Shown: positions 54,401 through 62,932, counted from the stretch's first letter. The stretch is 64,000 bases of DNA from Arthrobacter sp. B3I4 (GCF_030816855.1 NZ_JAUSYK010000001.1:496001-560000), one strand, 5' to 3'. Translations and numbers: made by a program. Notes: generated by a model from the sequence alone, not told the origin.

Positions 54401-55136
54401 CGCCGAAGACCTGCGGGCTGGCAACGGGCAGGTCCGCGTACCAGTCGTAGAAGGACGTCATCACGCCGCCGATGAGCTGGATGAAGCGGTTGCCCACCGC
54501 GTGCGAAACCATGGACATCGCGGGAATCGGCGAGAACCCGGCACAGCGGTCCGGTCCGTAGGTTTTGACCGTGTTGACGTGCGCCGCAGCGGCGATCTCG
54601 ATCGCCTCCTGCCAGGAGACGCGGACCAGGCCGCCTTTGCCGCGGGCCTGCTGGTAGCGGCGCCGCCGCTCCGGGTCCCCCACCACGTCGGCGAAGGCCA
54701 GCACCGGATCGCCCAGCCGGGCCTTGGCCTCGCGGTACATTTCCACGAGCACGCCCCGGGCGTAAGGGAACCGGACCCGGGTGGGCGAGTAGGTGTACCA
54801 GGAGAACGCCGCACCGCGCGGGCAGCCGCGGGGTTCGTATTCTGGGCTGTCCGGGCCAACGGAGGGGTAGTCGGTCTGCTGGGATTCCCAGGTGATGATG
54901 CCGTCCTTGACGTACACCTTCCAGGAGCAGGATCCGGTGCAGTTCACTCCATGGGTGGAGCGGACCACTTTGTCGTGGCTCCAGCGGTCGCGGTAGAAGA
55001 CGTCGCCCTTGCGGCCGCCGTCCCGGAACACGGCCCGGCCGTCGTCGGTCTCGTCCCACTTCGTAAAGAATCGGCCCAGCTTGAGCATCGCATCCGAGGC
55101 GGGTCCATCTAACCCCGCGGCTCCTCCGGCAGTCAT
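51426..55136 (-). CDS. narG: Respiratory nitrate reductase alpha subunit
   Basis: This 1236-residue molybdenum bis-MGD enzyme reduces nitrate to nitrite (EC 1.7.5.1). The N-terminal [4Fe-4S] site shows His62, Cys66, Cys70 and Cys105 (HGVNCTGSCSW ... RGCPRGA), the His ligand being typical of NarG. Later signatures are MSPSDAESIQVKDNDWVE and YLTPHSKWSIHSEYQDN. It has no Tat signal, so it faces the cytoplasm. ATG 55136 with GGGGG upstream is preferred; GTG 55157 is a possible start seven residues earlier. It is first in the narGHJIK operon. Confidence 0.95.
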   Translation of the reverse strand: MTAGGAAGLDGPASDAMLKLGRFFTKWDETDDGRAVFRDGGRKGDVFYRDRWSHDKVVRSTHGVNCTGSCSWKVYVKDGIITWESQQTDYPSVGPDSPEYEPRGCPRGAAFSWYTYSPTRVRFPYARGVLVEMYREAKARLGDPVLAFADVVGDPERRRRYQQARGKGGLVRVSWQEAIEIAAAAHVNTVKTYGPDRCAGFSPIPAMSMVSHAVGNRFIQLIGGVMTSFYDWYADLPVASPQVFGDQTDVPESGDWWDARYLMMWGSNVPVTRTPDAHWMTEVRYRGTKVVTVSPDYADNTKFADEWLPAQAGTDAALAMGMGHVMLKEFFVDREVPFFSDYVRQYTDLPFLVTLERREDGTLTPAKFLTAKDLPAESLAEDAAFRTVLFDKKAGRPAVPNGSMGFRYSASGEGKWNLDLEGIEPALSLLEVSADSAEILLPCFEAADGTGSVLRRGVPVIELEGGLVTTVFDLMLAQYGVGRAGLPGDWAAGYDDAATPYTPAWQEEITSVPAQACIRVAREFARNAEQSKGRSMIIMGAGICQWFHGDATYRAVLALVMLTGCMGRNGGGWAHYVGQEKTRPVTGWVSLANALDWARPPRTMIGTGYWYMHTDQWRQDGYSADALKSPLSTGALDGLHTADAMAQSARLGWMPFYPQFDRNPLDLADEAEAAVAAGTAKDTPGYIAEALKNRTLNPAIEDVDAPENWPRTLILWRSNLFGSSAKGNEYFLRNLLGTHHNVLGKDHAEGLKPRDVRCHEQAPEGKLDLLVSADFRMTSTTLLSDVVFPAATWYEKHDLSSTDMHPFVHAFTPAIDPPWETKTDFDTFHLLAREFSRLATTHLGVRRDLVSVPLQHDTPGQLAQPGGTVRDWRDPGIPAVPGQNMPIFSVVERDYTAIADKLAAVGPLADKLGFTVKNVTYKLAGPLNRLSQSNGVMLGGAADGRPAIDTDAKMAEAILAFSGTTNGALSVQGFKDLEVRTGRKLADLSEGSEEKFITFAQTQAGPVPVITSPEWSGSETGGRRYAPFTINIERLKPFHTLTGRMHFFLDHDWIRDIGEALPIYRPPLDMHRLFGEPKLGRDGALEVVVRYLTPHSKWSIHSEYQDNLLMLSLSRGGPTVWMSPSDAESIQVKDNDWVECLNINGVLVARAIVSHRMPAGVVYVYHAQERTIDVPKSEATGRRGGIHNSVTRLLVKPSHLIGGYAHLAYAFNYLGPTGNQRDMVATVRRRSQEVQY

Positions 55137-55204
55137 GCCCCCAAAGCTATGGGCCACAATCTGGCCCGGACAGGGCCTTATGGCACTGGCCGGCAGCCCC
55201 CGGG

Positions 55205-56290
55205 TCAGAAACTGATTCCTTTGACCAGCGTGATCAACTGCTCTTGCGTCTGATCAACTGTCGAGCCGGCCGGGGAGATGAGGATCTGCGCGGTGAAGAT
55301 CGCCATGTTTGGACCCCGGGCCACCATGAGGGACATATACGTGAGCAATACGTCGCTGGCGGGCCGCAGAGACTTCGCTCCGCCAGGCTCAGATCGGACG
55401 ATGAGGATCGCGCTGTCTCCGACGCCTTGAATCTTCCGGCCGTCCGGGATCGGCCGGGATAGCAACGAAGCGCCGCCGGGATGATGTTCGATGGAGAAGA
55501 TGAGCGAGTCCGGTCCGGGTGTGCCCAGCGCACCGAAGGTGTACCGGCAGTTGCCCTCGCCGGGGAGGACCTGCGGCTCGGTTGTGGCACCGAAGGCCTG
55601 CTTGAGCTCATCGGCGCTGACCAGAGCGCAGACGGGATTGTTGGTCGTTCCTTGCGGACCCACCGGCGGTGCGGAGGGGATGCTGAGCGCGCTCCCGTTG
55701 CCCCAGCCCGCTTCGACCGCGGCGTCGGCGAGGGCCCGGGCTGTGATGGTGCCGTCCGGGACGGGGGCTCCTGAAGACCCTGGCGGCGCCGCCACGACCC
55801 GCAGGTCGAGCGATTCATTACCGTGGACCGCTTTGAGAACCGTGTTGGCCGACGCCCCGCCGGCCTCGCCGCGGAACCACCCGGTCCACTGGAAGCAGGC
55901 GAAGTCCCCGATGCCGGCAACCGGCGAGCAATCCGGGGTCTTCTTCGCAGCCGCAATGTCGGCCGTCGATGCTGGCGAGGTAAGTGCCACGGACAGGGCG
56001 TTCATCCCCCGGTCCGACTTGCTCATATAGCTGCACAGGTAGGCGGGGCTCCCCGGAGGCTTGGCCGCCTGGTTCACGCCTGTGCCCCTGAAGGACGGGT
56101 CCACCTTGGCTGCAATCTCCGGCGTGATGAGATCGCAGGCCGGGTTGCCCGAGCCTGGCGACGACGCGGGGCCCGACGACGGCGGGCCCGACGGCGACGT
56201 ACCACCCTGCGCGCATCCGCCGACGAGGAGCACCAGCGCGCCTGCGAGCGCAAGACGCCGTCCAGAAGCTCGGATCCGATGACCGCGCAT
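55205..56290 (-). CDS. DUF3558-like putative lipoprotein
   Basis: This 361-residue secreted lipoprotein has a signal (LALAGALVLLVGGC) with lipid Cys26 and a Ser/Gly/Pro linker, then two repeated Cys-pair domains. The first opens ACDLITPEIAAKVD and contains YLCSY; the second opens VCALVSADELKQAF and contains NCRYTF, which indicates a duplicated DUF3558-like fold. ATG 56290 has GGGGAG upstream; the frame extends 7 codons further. The ligand is unknown. It ends about 70 bp upstream of narG on the same strand. Confidence 0.72.
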   Translation of the reverse strand: MRGHRIRASGRRLALAGALVLLVGGCAQGGTSPSGPPSSGPASSPGSGNPACDLITPEIAAKVDPSFRGTGVNQAAKPPGSPAYLCSYMSKSDRGMNALSVALTSPASTADIAAAKKTPDCSPVAGIGDFACFQWTGWFRGEAGGASANTVLKAVHGNESLDLRVVAAPPGSSGAPVPDGTITARALADAAVEAGWGNGSALSIPSAPPVGPQGTTNNPVCALVSADELKQAFGATTEPQVLPGEGNCRYTFGALGTPGPDSLIFSIEHHPGGASLLSRPIPDGRKIQGVGDSAILIVRSEPGGAKSLRPASDVLLTYMSLMVARGPNMAIFTAQILISPAGSTVDQTQEQLITLVKGISF

Positions 56291-56438
56291 GTTCTCCCCT
56301 GCCCCCATCACTGCCCGGCCTCTACGAGGCCGGGCCCCGATGGACCCACGCTAGGGACCAGCGGGAAGTTCAGCAAGGGCCGACCGGCCCCGGGCAGGTA
56401 CAGGGCCGTCATGGCCGCCGGGTGCGTCGGGCGCCGCC

Positions 56439-57188
56439 CTAGGCGAAGGACTCCAGCTCGACGCCGGCCCGTTCCAGCGCGGCACGGACGGCGGCGGCCA
56501 CCGCCACGGAGCCGGGGGTCTCGCCGTGCAGGCACAGGGAATGGGGCGTGCGCGTGATGACGGTGCCGTCAACCGCCACGACTTCGCCCTTCAGCGCCAG
56601 GCGCAGTGCCCGCTGGACGATCTCCTCCGGGTCGTCAATGACCGAAGCTTCTTCCAGCTGCGGCACGAGCGTGCCGTCGGGGAGGTAGGCGCGGTCCGCG
56701 AAGGCCTCATGGAACACCGGATGTCCGGAATCCCTGGCGAGCCTCAGCAGCGCCGAACCCTCCAGGCCCAGGACCGGAAGTCCCGGGTCGTAGGCCTGGA
56801 TGGCGGCGACCACCGCAGCGGCCTGTTCGCCGTCGTGAACGGTGCGTTCGTAAAGCCCGCCGTGCACCTTCACGTAGTCCACGGAGGCGCCGACCGCGTG
56901 GGCCACGCCGTCGAGGGCCCCGAGTTGGTAGAGGACTGCGCCGAACAGGTCATCGAAAGTCATGTCCATCGCGCGGAGGCCAAAGCCCGCCAGATCGGGG
57001 TAGCCGAGGTGCGCGCCGACGCGGACGTCGAGTTCGTAGGCTGCGCGGCAGGTGTCCAGCATGGTGACTGGATCCCCGGCGTGCAGGCCGCAGGCGACGC
57101 TGGCGCTGGTGACGAGGGGGAACATTGCGGCGTCATCACCCATGGTCCAGGAGCCGAACGACTCCCCCAGGTCAGCGTTGAGGTCCAA
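56439..57188 (-). CDS. pxpA: 5-oxoprolinase subunit A (LamB/YcsF family)
   Basis: This 249-residue protein matches LamB/YcsF from the start (MDLNADLGESFGSWTMGDD). It also has SVACGLHAGDP, VGAHLGYPDLAGFG and TRTPHSLCLHGETPGSV. PxpA works with PxpB and PxpC to open 5-oxoproline to glutamate with ATP. The usual VKPHGALYN reads VKVHGGLYE here, a small change near the active site. No pxpBC genes are adjacent. The start overlaps the end of the upstream hypothetical gene by 17 bp. Confidence 0.9.
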   Translation of the reverse strand: MDLNADLGESFGSWTMGDDAAMFPLVTSASVACGLHAGDPVTMLDTCRAAYELDVRVGAHLGYPDLAGFGLRAMDMTFDDLFGAVLYQLGALDGVAHAVGASVDYVKVHGGLYERTVHDGEQAAAVVAAIQAYDPGLPVLGLEGSALLRLARDSGHPVFHEAFADRAYLPDGTLVPQLEEASVIDDPEEIVQRALRLALKGEVVAVDGTVITRTPHSLCLHGETPGSVAVAAAVRAALERAGVELESFA

Positions 57189-57978
57189 AGAATCTGCCTC
57201 TCAGTCCGGCGCCGGTCTGCGTTCCGGCATTCAGGTCTCCGGGAATGGTGATCGGCATGGGGCCGAACGCGTGCTTGGCATTCTCAATGACGGCCTGGCC
57301 CATCATCCGGTTTCCCACGCCGCCCACGACCGCGCCGACTCCGAAGGGCAGTGCCCGCCCCAGCAGCGCGGTGCCCTGGCGTTTGAGGATGTTCCGCAGG
57401 AAGGCCCGCTGGATCTGCTCCCGGACCGAGCCGAAGCCGGCCAGCGGTGTCCGTCGTGAAAAGAGTGAGCCCCAGGCCTGGGTGGGGCCCCTGCCCTGGC
57501 CGGAGGCCTGGCCGCTGAGGGAACTCAGCAGTGTGGTGCCTTCCTCGCCGAGCATGATGGCCATGACCAGGGTGCTGGCCTTCTCCGGATCTTCCATCCG
57601 CACGCCGTGGAGTTCCGCCAGCGACGTAGCGAACAGCGCGGTCGCTTCCAGGAAACCGGCGGTCGCGGCCGCGGAGAGGCCCAGCGCGGCCACGGTGCCG
57701 ACGCCGGGGATCACGGCGGAGCCGCCCACGAGCGCGCCGCCGCCGGTGACGGCGGCAAGGTAGTTCCGTTCCAGGACCGCGGCGAGCTGCGCCGCGCTGG
57801 CGTGCGGGTGTTTCCGCTGAAGCCGGCGCAGGTTCGCCAGGACCAGCGGGCGCTGGATTTCCACAGCGCGCAGGAGCAGGTTGTGGACGCCGGGCTTGGG
57901 CTTGCCCTCGGCGTCGAACATCGCATTGTGGGCGGTCTTCTGGGCAATTTTCATTGCCGGGTTGCTGCGCTTGGCCAT
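57172..57978 (-). CDS. Conserved hypothetical protein with hydrophobic core
   Basis: This 268-residue protein starts at ATG 57978 (MAKRSNP), with GGAGAG upstream and a second ATG directly before. The N-terminal half is basic and helical; a hydrophobic, Gly/Ala-rich stretch (GGGALVGGSAVIPGVGTVAA, GLSAAATAGFLEATALFATS) at about 80-120 may insert in membranes. A second such stretch (LPFGVGAVVGGVGNRMMGQ) lies at 220-240. The layout resembles EcsC-like proteins of unknown function. It overlaps pxpA by 17 bp. Confidence 0.62.
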   Translation of the reverse strand: MAKRSNPAMKIAQKTAHNAMFDAEGKPKPGVHNLLLRAVEIQRPLVLANLRRLQRKHPHASAAQLAAVLERNYLAAVTGGGALVGGSAVIPGVGTVAALGLSAAATAGFLEATALFATSLAELHGVRMEDPEKASTLVMAIMLGEEGTTLLSSLSGQASGQGRGPTQAWGSLFSRRTPLAGFGSVREQIQRAFLRNILKRQGTALLGRALPFGVGAVVGGVGNRMMGQAVIENAKHAFGPMPITIPGDLNAGTQTGAGLRGRFFGPQR

Positions 57979-58157
57979 CATCGCCTCTCCGTGAACCATA
58001 AGGGTGCTGAACTTCGTCCGGTCTTAACACTAGGCCACGGGCCGTTCGGCAGTGTCCGGGGGACGGCAACGGCTGCGACCGGAAGCTCGTTGCCTCCGGC
58101 CACAGCCGTGTCCTGGTGCAGGGTTCCGCTGCCCGCATGGGGCCGGCGCAGTGGCGC

Positions 58158-59531
58158 CTAGCGCGGGATGCGGATCAGCTTCTTGTTAACGAACTCGTCC
58201 ATGCCGAACCGGCCAAGCTCACGGCCGACACCGGAGCGCTTGACCCCGCCGAACGGCAGGTCCGCCTGGGTCTCGGCGATCGAGTTGATGAACACCATGC
58301 CGGTGTCCAGCCGGTCCGCGACCTCCTGGGCCTTCTCGACGTCGGTGCTGAACACCGAGCCGCCGAGGCCGTACGGGGAGCCGTTCGCCAACTCGATGGC
58401 CTCCTCGACGCTGGCCACCTTGTAAATGACTGCCGCCGGTCCGAACAGCTCCTCGGAGAAGGCACGCATCTCCGGGGTGACGTCGGTCAGCACGGTCGGT
58501 TCCACAAAGGCGCCGGGGCCATCCACCTGGTGGCCGCCGGTGCGGAGGGTGGCACCCTTGTCCACGGCGTCCTGGATCTGCTCGATCAGGCCGTCCGCGG
58601 CGCTCTGTGAGGAAAGCGGGCCGAACCGGGTGTCGTCCTTGAGCGGGTCGCCCGGCTTGATCTTGGCCATCTTTGCGGTGAACTGCTCCACAAAGGGCTC
58701 GTAGAGGTCCTCGAGCACGATGAACCGCTTGGACGCGGTGCAGGCCTGGCCGGCGTTGCCCATCCTGCCGCCGACGGCAGCCTTGACGGTGGCATCGAGA
58801 TCGTCGGCATCCAGCACGATGAAGGGGTCGCTGCCACCGAGCTCCAGGACGTACTTCTTCAGGTTCCGCCCTGCCACTTCGGCGACGGCCGAGCCCGCCC
58901 GCTCGCTGCCGGTGAGGGAAACGCCCTGGACGCGGGGGTCGGCGATGACTTCGGCGACCTGGTCGTTGTCGATGAACAGGTTGGTGTAGGCGCCTTCGGG
59001 GAGGCCTGCGTCCTTGAAAATCGCTTCAATGGCGAGAGCCGACTGGGGGCAGTTACCGGCGTGTTTGAGCAGGATCGTGTTTCCCAGGACCAGGTTCGGC
59101 GCAGCAAACCGTGCCACCTGGTAGTAGGGGTAGTTCCACGGCATGATGCCCAGCAGCGGGCCGATGGGTGTAGAGCGGACGACGGCGGAGCCGCCGCCCT
59201 TGACGTCCAGCGGCTCATCCTGGAGGAAGCGCGGGCCCTCTGCCGCGTAGTAGTCGTAGATATCGGCGACGAGCAACACTTCGCCGCGCGCCTGCATGAC
59301 GGGCTTGCCCATTTCGGTCGCAATCAGCCGGGCCAGTTCGTCCTGGCGTTCGCGGTAGAGCTCGGCGACCCGGGCGATCACCTTGGTGCGCGCTTCGACC
59401 GGGGCCGCGCGCCAGTCCTGGAAGGCCTGCTGCGCGGCGGCGAGCGCTCCTTCCACTTCGCTCGCGGTGGCGAGCGGGAATTCCTTCAACGTTTCTCCGG
59501 TTGCGGGGTTCACTGTCTTGTAGGCAGTCAT
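58158..59531 (-). CDS. NAD(P)-dependent succinate-semialdehyde dehydrogenase
   Basis: This 457-residue aldehyde dehydrogenase has the oxyanion Asn133 (PWNYP), the general base Glu230 (VLELGGSDPFIVL) and the nucleophile Cys264 (GNAGQACTASKRF). Its length and the segments DLPFGGVKRSGVGRELG and LLKHAGNCPQSALAIE match the short succinate-semialdehyde dehydrogenase group (GabD/Sad), which feeds succinate into the TCA cycle. ATG 59531 follows GGAGATGG. It is monocistronic and divergent from the riboswitch-controlled gene. Confidence 0.88.
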   Translation of the reverse strand: MTAYKTVNPATGETLKEFPLATASEVEGALAAAQQAFQDWRAAPVEARTKVIARVAELYRERQDELARLIATEMGKPVMQARGEVLLVADIYDYYAAEGPRFLQDEPLDVKGGGSAVVRSTPIGPLLGIMPWNYPYYQVARFAAPNLVLGNTILLKHAGNCPQSALAIEAIFKDAGLPEGAYTNLFIDNDQVAEVIADPRVQGVSLTGSERAGSAVAEVAGRNLKKYVLELGGSDPFIVLDADDLDATVKAAVGGRMGNAGQACTASKRFIVLEDLYEPFVEQFTAKMAKIKPGDPLKDDTRFGPLSSQSAADGLIEQIQDAVDKGATLRTGGHQVDGPGAFVEPTVLTDVTPEMRAFSEELFGPAAVIYKVASVEEAIELANGSPYGLGGSVFSTDVEKAQEVADRLDTGMVFINSIAETQADLPFGGVKRSGVGRELGRFGMDEFVNKKLIRIPR

Positions 59532-59825
59532 TAATCCACCATCTCCGTTTCTGGCTGGGTTGAGCCGGTTCGGGCGGGGCCGCGGGCGACGCCCGCAGGC
59601 GTCGGGCGCAATCCCGTCCAGTGCGTGGGGCCCGTCTTTGCTCGGAAAGCGCGGCCGGTCCCGTAGGTGCCAACCCGCACCCAGGGCTGACTATTCCATT
59701 GGCACTGCACAAACCTGGACGCCAGGTTCTCCGGCCCGCAGGACCGCCGCCGGCCCGCCGCGGTCCCGCGGACGGCCAGCTGGGTGCGCCCTGGTGCAGC
59801 TTTGTTATAGTGACGCCTGAGCAGC
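59532..59825. other. Intergenic region with riboswitch promoter
   Basis: No gene is seen. A TATAGT -10-like box at 59806-59811 faces the riboswitch and would give a transcription start near 59818. The -35 is weak. The dehydrogenase promoter must lie at its other end. Confidence 0.5.
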
Positions 59826-59902
59826 CGCTCCTCGATAAGGGCAAACCCGGCGCGAGCCGGGGACGCAAAGCCACGGGACCCACGCGGTCAGCCGGGCCGC
59901 CG
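59826..59902 (+). ncRNA. Cyclic di-GMP-I (GEMM-I) riboswitch
   Basis: The conserved GEMM-I elements are in order: AGGGCAAACC (59838-59847), a stem CCCGGC/GCCGGG capped by a GCGA (GNRA) tetraloop (59846-59860), then GGGACGCAAAGCC (59860-59872) and a second stem with GACC/GGTC. These match the class-I c-di-GMP aptamer. It lies upstream of a GGDEF-EAL gene, the typical target, and so would couple that gene to c-di-GMP level. Whether it turns expression on or off cannot be read directly. Confidence 0.88.
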
Positions 59903-59919
59903 AACAGCAAAGGTCCCTC

Positions 59920-59952
59920 ATGTCCCTCAGCATCCCTTGCGCCCCTCGATAG
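59920..59952 (+). CDS. Possible 10-residue leader ORF after the riboswitch
   Basis: ATG 59920 has AAAGG 7 bp upstream and encodes MSLSIPCAPR before TAG. It overlaps, in another frame, the TTG at 59937 that opens the GGDEF-EAL frame. It could be a leader peptide or sign of a small frameshift in the true start. Confidence 0.3.
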   Translation: MSLSIPCAPR

Positions 59953-62306
59953 CCCGCGGGCGGCTGCTGAACCGGATCAGGGGAATCAGGCCGCAACTTC
60001 AGAGAACGTTGCCGGCGGAGCAACGGCTGCGGACTCTGGAAGGTGCTGCCGCTGATCTGGCGAGCCACCCGCCAACCCCGGAACTGCTCGACCGGATCGC
60101 CGTCCGGGCCCACAGCGCCCTAGGCGCTCCTGGGCAGTTACTGGCGGTGCGGCTGCCCGGCGGCGGGCGCCACCTGCAGGTCCGGGGAACCGGCGTCGCC
60201 CTTGCCCAGGCACTGGGCGATCACGGGGTCGAGTTGGATGCGATGGCTGTGTCCCTCACCGGCCTAACGGTGCTCAGTGTGCCGGTGGTGTCGAAGCGGC
60301 AGTGTTACGGCACGCTGGCGGCCGCAGCCCACCCCGGACAGGACTTCTCACCACAGGATGCAGAAGCCCTGGCCGCTTATGCCCGTCACACTGCGGTGGC
60401 CCTTGATGTTGCGGCGGCCCTGGCCGAAGCCCGGGAAAGCAGCGACACTTCGAGACTGCTGCTCCAGCTCGCCCAGACCTTAGCGGAGCAAGCCACCGTT
60501 GGAACCGTGGCAACTGCAGTAGCCGACGCCATTCCCGCACTGTCCGGCGCGGACCGCTCCGCCGTCGCCATCTGGGACGCCCAGTGCGGAAAAGTCCGGA
60601 TCGCCGGCATGAGCGGCTGGAGCGGCGAGCTTAAGGATAAGCTCGCCTGCTACGCCACCACAGCCCACGACAGCCCGGAGCTGGCGGAGATATTGAGGCA
60701 CGGCGCCCCGTTGTTGGTGGACCGGAACGGCTCCGACTGGGCTGTCGCGTTGTTAGAGGAATTTGGGGTCTCAGCTTTTGCGGCTGTCCCTGTCCTCGCC
60801 AGCAAGGAGCTCACCGGCCTGGTGCTGGCCCACTGGGCCGACCGTCCGGCCCCCGAAACCCTGGAGGGGGCACTGACCGAGCGCCTGGCCGGCCTGGCCA
60901 GCCTGGCCGCCGTGGCGCTGGACAATGTCCGGCTCTTGGAGGACACCAGACGCCAAGCGCTGCACGACCCGCTTACCGGCCTTCCGAACCGGGCGTTGCT
61001 GGAGAACCGGCTCGAAGAAGCCCTGGCACTCGCGGCCCGCAACGGACACCAGGTGGCCCTGCTCTTCTGCGACATAAACCGGTTCAAACGAATCAATGAC
61101 AGTCTGGGCCACGCAGCCGGGGACACGGCTCTCCGCCATGTCGCAGCACAGCTCACCGCAGCCGTGCGGAGTGGCGACACTGTGGCCCGCTACAGCGGAG
61201 ACGAATTTGTCATACTCCTCCGCGACCTCGAGTGCGCCGCGGAGGTCGACCGGGTGGCCGGTCGCATCCGGACCGGCCTCACCGCTGGCTTGGACGTCAA
61301 CGGCAGGAGGATCTTCGTTGACGTCGCCATCGGCAGCAGCATCAGCGGGCCGCTCCCCCGCGAAAGCCGGAACTCGGCTGACGACTTGGCGGGCATCGCC
61401 CGGCGGCTCATCGAGGAGGCAGATGTTGAGATGTACCGAACAAGAGCCCGCGCCCGCGGCCAAGTCCCGCCGGACGTGACGCCCGAAAATGCCCTACGGC
61501 TGGAAACCGACCTGCGAGGAGCCGCCGGCCGGGGGGAACTGCGCGTGCTGTACCAGCCGCAATTTGACGTGGCAACGAACGCCCTCGTCGGCGCCGAGGC
61601 GCTGGTCCGCTGGCAGCACCCCCAGTTGGGTCTTCTTCCGCCGAGCGAGTTCATTCCGTTGGCCGAGGACAGCGCCCTGATCACCCAGGTCGGCTCGCAC
61701 GTTCTCAGGGAAGCCTGCCACGCAGGGGCCACGATGCATGCTCTGGGCCGCTCGATCGAGATGTCGGTTAACGTGTCCGCGGTCCAGCTCGGCAGCCCCG
61801 GGTTCACTGCCCTTGTCGCGGACATCTTGGCCGGCACCGGTTTTCCCGCCGCATCCCTCACCCTGGAAATCACCGAGTCACAGGCGGTGTCGGAAGACGC
61901 AGCGAATGACGGCAACCTGCACGAACTCCGGGCGCTCGGCGTCGGCCTGTCCATCGACGACTTCGGCACCGGGTATTCGTCCCTGGCTCAGCTGCACAGG
62001 CTGCCGGTAACTGAAGTCAAAATCGACAAGTCCTTCACCAAGCGGCTGGACGACAAGCCGGAGCCGTCCTCGGCATTCGTTGCCGCAATTATCGGGCTGG
62101 GCCACGGACTCGGATTGCGCGTCGTTGCCGAGGGCGTGGAAACAAGCAGCCAGCTTGAGGCATTGCGAGCCATGGGATGCCAGCGCGCGCAAGGCTATCT
62201 GTTCGGCAAGCCCAGCGACGCGGGAACCCTCGAAGACCTGCTGAGGGGTCAGTCTCCCGCTGGCCCGAGCACTTCCGGGAGTTCTGCAACAGACGCGGCG
62301 GTGTAG
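59937..62306 (+). CDS. GAF-GGDEF-EAL c-di-GMP turnover protein
   Basis: This protein of up to 789 residues has two GAF-like sensory domains (about 30-165 and 170-335), a diguanylate cyclase domain and a phosphodiesterase domain. The GGDEF motif reads SGDEF (420-424; DPLTGLPNR precedes it). The EAL domain is complete: EAL at 554-556, NVSAVQL, DDFGTGYSSL, KIDKSF and AEGVET. Hydrolysis of c-di-GMP is therefore likely; synthesis is uncertain. It is cytosolic, since no membrane helix is seen. The start is unclear: TTG 59937 is the longest, and the ATG upstream is out of frame. The 3' end overlaps the convergent dehalogenase by 58 bp. Confidence 0.9.
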   Translation: MRPSIARGRLLNRIRGIRPQLQRTLPAEQRLRTLEGAAADLASHPPTPELLDRIAVRAHSALGAPGQLLAVRLPGGGRHLQVRGTGVALAQALGDHGVELDAMAVSLTGLTVLSVPVVSKRQCYGTLAAAAHPGQDFSPQDAEALAAYARHTAVALDVAAALAEARESSDTSRLLLQLAQTLAEQATVGTVATAVADAIPALSGADRSAVAIWDAQCGKVRIAGMSGWSGELKDKLACYATTAHDSPELAEILRHGAPLLVDRNGSDWAVALLEEFGVSAFAAVPVLASKELTGLVLAHWADRPAPETLEGALTERLAGLASLAAVALDNVRLLEDTRRQALHDPLTGLPNRALLENRLEEALALAARNGHQVALLFCDINRFKRINDSLGHAAGDTALRHVAAQLTAAVRSGDTVARYSGDEFVILLRDLECAAEVDRVAGRIRTGLTAGLDVNGRRIFVDVAIGSSISGPLPRESRNSADDLAGIARRLIEEADVEMYRTRARARGQVPPDVTPENALRLETDLRGAAGRGELRVLYQPQFDVATNALVGAEALVRWQHPQLGLLPPSEFIPLAEDSALITQVGSHVLREACHAGATMHALGRSIEMSVNVSAVQLGSPGFTALVADILAGTGFPAASLTLEITESQAVSEDAANDGNLHELRALGVGLSIDDFGTGYSSLAQLHRLPVTEVKIDKSFTKRLDDKPEPSSAFVAAIIGLGHGLGLRVVAEGVETSSQLEALRAMGCQRAQGYLFGKPSDAGTLEDLLRGQSPAGPSTSGSSATDAAV

Positions 62307-62932
62307 TCGGGAGCAGTGAAGTAGTCCGGGTACCTTGACCCTGTCCGGTTGATCCAGGCAGTGGCCAGACCGGCCCGGGCGGCACCATCGATGTCCCAGG
62401 GGTGGACCGCGACCAGCAGCATCCGCTCCGGCGCCACCCCACAGGCAGCGGCCGCATAATCGTAGGCGGCTTTGGCGGGCTTCCATCCCGGGGCGCCGTC
62501 GACGGAGAGCAGTCTCTCAAACTGGTCCCGAATTCCGGCCGTCGTGAAGAGCCGGTCCGCGATCTCGGCGGAGCCGTTGCTCAGGGTGGCCAGCCGGTAC
62601 CCCGCCGTCCGGAGCCCCCGCACTCCTGCCGGCACATCGGCGTGGACGCCGAGACCGGCCAGCCCCGCCATGATGCGCTCCACAGCACCGTCGAGATCGC
62701 GGCCGACGCCCGCAGCGGGTAACAGCCCGCGCAGAGCGCCCGCGGCGATGTCGGCGAAGGTGCCGTTGCCGCCGGCGGCGGTGATGGCGAACCCGTCACG
62801 CAGCAGCCCGGCGAACCACAGTTTCGCGAGCTCGGCGGGTGCGCCGACCTCGGCGAAGTGGTCCGCCATGGGCGACATGTCGGAGAGCGTTTCGTTGACG
62901 TCGAAAACGATGACCGAAGGTGTGCCATTCAT
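62249..62932 (-). CDS. Haloacid dehalogenase type II
   Basis: This 227-residue L-2-haloacid dehalogenase-like enzyme has the nucleophile Asp11 in VIVFDVNETLSD, the motif II Ser in LATLSNGSAEI, the Lys in GWKPAKAAYDYA, and AVHPWDIDGAARAG near the end. It would hydrolyse the C-halogen bond of 2-haloacids, though many homologues act on phosphate esters. ATG 62932 has GAGGGAG upstream. It is divergent from the oxygenase gene and convergent with the GGDEF-EAL gene. Confidence 0.9.
   Translation of the reverse strand: MNGTPSVIVFDVNETLSDMSPMADHFAEVGAPAELAKLWFAGLLRDGFAITAAGGNGTFADIAAGALRGLLPAAGVGRDLDGAVERIMAGLAGLGVHADVPAGVRGLRTAGYRLATLSNGSAEIADRLFTTAGIRDQFERLLSVDGAPGWKPAKAAYDYAAAACGVAPERMLLVAVHPWDIDGAARAGLATAWINRTGSRYPDYFTAPDYTAASVAELPEVLGPAGD

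Noticed and set aside
51519..55112. Two long plus-strand open frames opposite narG.
   Set aside because: They mirror narG codons and have no recognisable motif.
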